The notes under the pieces are model-generated. The model was not told where the DNA came from and did no database searches. It was given only the letters and a program-made list of their open reading frames with translations. Positions 41,095 to 41,640 of a stretch of DNA of 41,640 nt are shown one piece after another (the first letter of the stretch is position 1; the number at the start of each line of letters is the position of its first letter). Made by a program: the position numbers and the translations under genes. Source of the DNA: Candidatus Zixiibacteriota bacterium (GTDB taxonomy: Bacteria > SM23-81 > DAOVCL01); the NCBI GenBank assembly GCA_030670005.1, contig DAOVCL010000001.1, positions 1-41,640 on the forward strand. The letters run 5' to 3'.

Positions 41095-41640
41095 TCACCT
41101 CAAGATTACCATCTTCCTGGTTTTCTCCACCTTTAACCTTTGACCCTCTACTTTTAACCTGCAGAAATAAACCCCACTGGAGACATCTTTGCCAGAATTA
41201 TTCCTCCCATCCCACAATACCTGGTAATTACCAGCAGGTTGCTCCTCCTCCACTAAGGTCTTAACCTCCTGGCCAAGGATGTTGTAGACCCGGAGGGTGA
41301 CGGCCGACGGCTGACCGCGGACGGCCGACAGGTGGTAGCGGATGAGGGTGGTGGAGTTAAATGGATTGGGGTAGTTCTGGAAGAGGGTGTATCCAAGAGG
41401 GATGGGCTTAATCCTCTCGCTCTCTTTAACCTCAGTGGGCACCCCAAACCATCCCAAGATGTTGTTTAAAAGCCTTGTCCTGGCCTCTAAACTCTGAGGG
41501 GGGGGGTTTGAAGTAATGGCCTCAAAGCCAAAACCAAAATAGACCAGCCGGTAGGAACCCTCATACCTTATGGCTGCAGGCTCAGGGGAGGGAAGATAGT
41601 TGAAAATAGTTGTGGCATCAGCTAAGGGGATGATGACATC
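41095..41640 (-). CDS. C-terminal part of a secreted protein with sorting domain (runs off the window)
   Basis: The frame is open from the sorting-domain end at 41095 to the window edge, at least 182 codons, with the 5' end missing. The upstream part (AAIRYEGSYRLVYFGFGFEA, then EARTRLLNNILGWFGV) resembles the segment of the C25 peptidase gene just before its sorting domain (DTDTYRLVFFAFGFEGIEPF), so the two may be paralogs. The sorting domain contains the in-frame GC-rich repeat (41298-41334; LSAVRGQPSAVT). A nine-base C run (about 41498-41506 as G on the plus strand) encodes three prolines and is a likely place for sequencing error. Confidence 0.75.
   Translation of the reverse strand, partial: DVIIPLADATTIFNYLPSPEPAAIRYEGSYRLVYFGFGFEAITSNPPPQSLEARTRLLNNILGWFGVPTEVKESERIKPIPLGYTLFQNYPNPFNSTTLIRYHLSAVRGQPSAVTLRVYNILGQEVKTLVEEEQPAGNYQVLWDGRNNSGKDVSSGVYFCRLKVEGQRLKVEKTRKMVILR
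41298..41334. repeat. In-frame GC-rich repeat inside a sorting domain, copy 3
   Basis: GACCGCGGACGG at 41313-41324 is followed by CCGACAG as in copy 2. It is read on the minus strand as LSAVRGQPSAVT. Confidence 0.65.

Overview
The window looks like chromosome from an uncultured diderm bacterium of the FCB group or a nearby candidate phylum (KSB1-, Zixibacteria- or WOR-3-like). The evidence is a TonB-dependent receptor with an N-terminal carboxypeptidase-regulatory domain, a Lol lipoprotein-export ATPase and permease, and seven secreted proteins ending in the same C-terminal sorting domain (YPNPFNP ... GQ.V.TL ... SGIYFYRL ... KM.LLK). That domain is typical of type IX-like secretion cargo. 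Phylum is an inference; no rRNA or tRNA is visible here. Nearly all genes lie on the minus strand.

Region 1 (0.25-10.35 kb, minus) is housekeeping: the TonB receptor, then purN-purC-purH-THEP1 NTPase as a tightly overlapping purine operon with a visible promoter and an upstream terminator, then coaBC-udg-dnaB, also overlapping or nearly so. Region 2 (10.35-20.2 kb) carries a GH16-like secreted protein, a large serine recombinase with a small partner ORF, a 1.27-kaa multidomain secreted protein and an FG-GAP repeat protein.

Region 3 (20.2-28.7 kb) is accessory DNA. A gene-free 800 bp with many hairpins, a strong plus-strand terminator and a consensus DnaA box precedes the only plus-strand operon: an XRE regulator, two winged-helix proteins sharing one C-terminal domain, and a RuvC-like resolvase. 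Convergent to it are minus-strand genes: a membrane-anchored protein, a UDG-superfamily protein split by a frameshift, a PD-(D/E)XK nuclease-like protein, an unknown 136-aa protein, an apparent small-RNA gene with its own promoter and terminator, and an HNH protein. Next to clpC a DUF2442 gene is interrupted by a 166-bp cluster of palindromes.

Region 4 (28.7-35.0 kb) is lolC/E-lolD-mcsA-mcsB-clpC: lipoprotein export next to the arginine-phosphorylation/ClpC protein quality-control module. Region 5 (35.1-41.6 kb) is another run of secreted proteins: a gingipain-like C25 peptidase, a frameshifted secreted protein, a seven-unit repeat protein and a partial gene running off the window end.

The most interesting signals are the palindrome cluster inside DUF2442, the small RNA at about 26.78-26.86 kb, the structured gene-free region at 20.2-20.85 kb, and GC-rich repeats that sit in frame inside the sorting domains of three secreted proteins.
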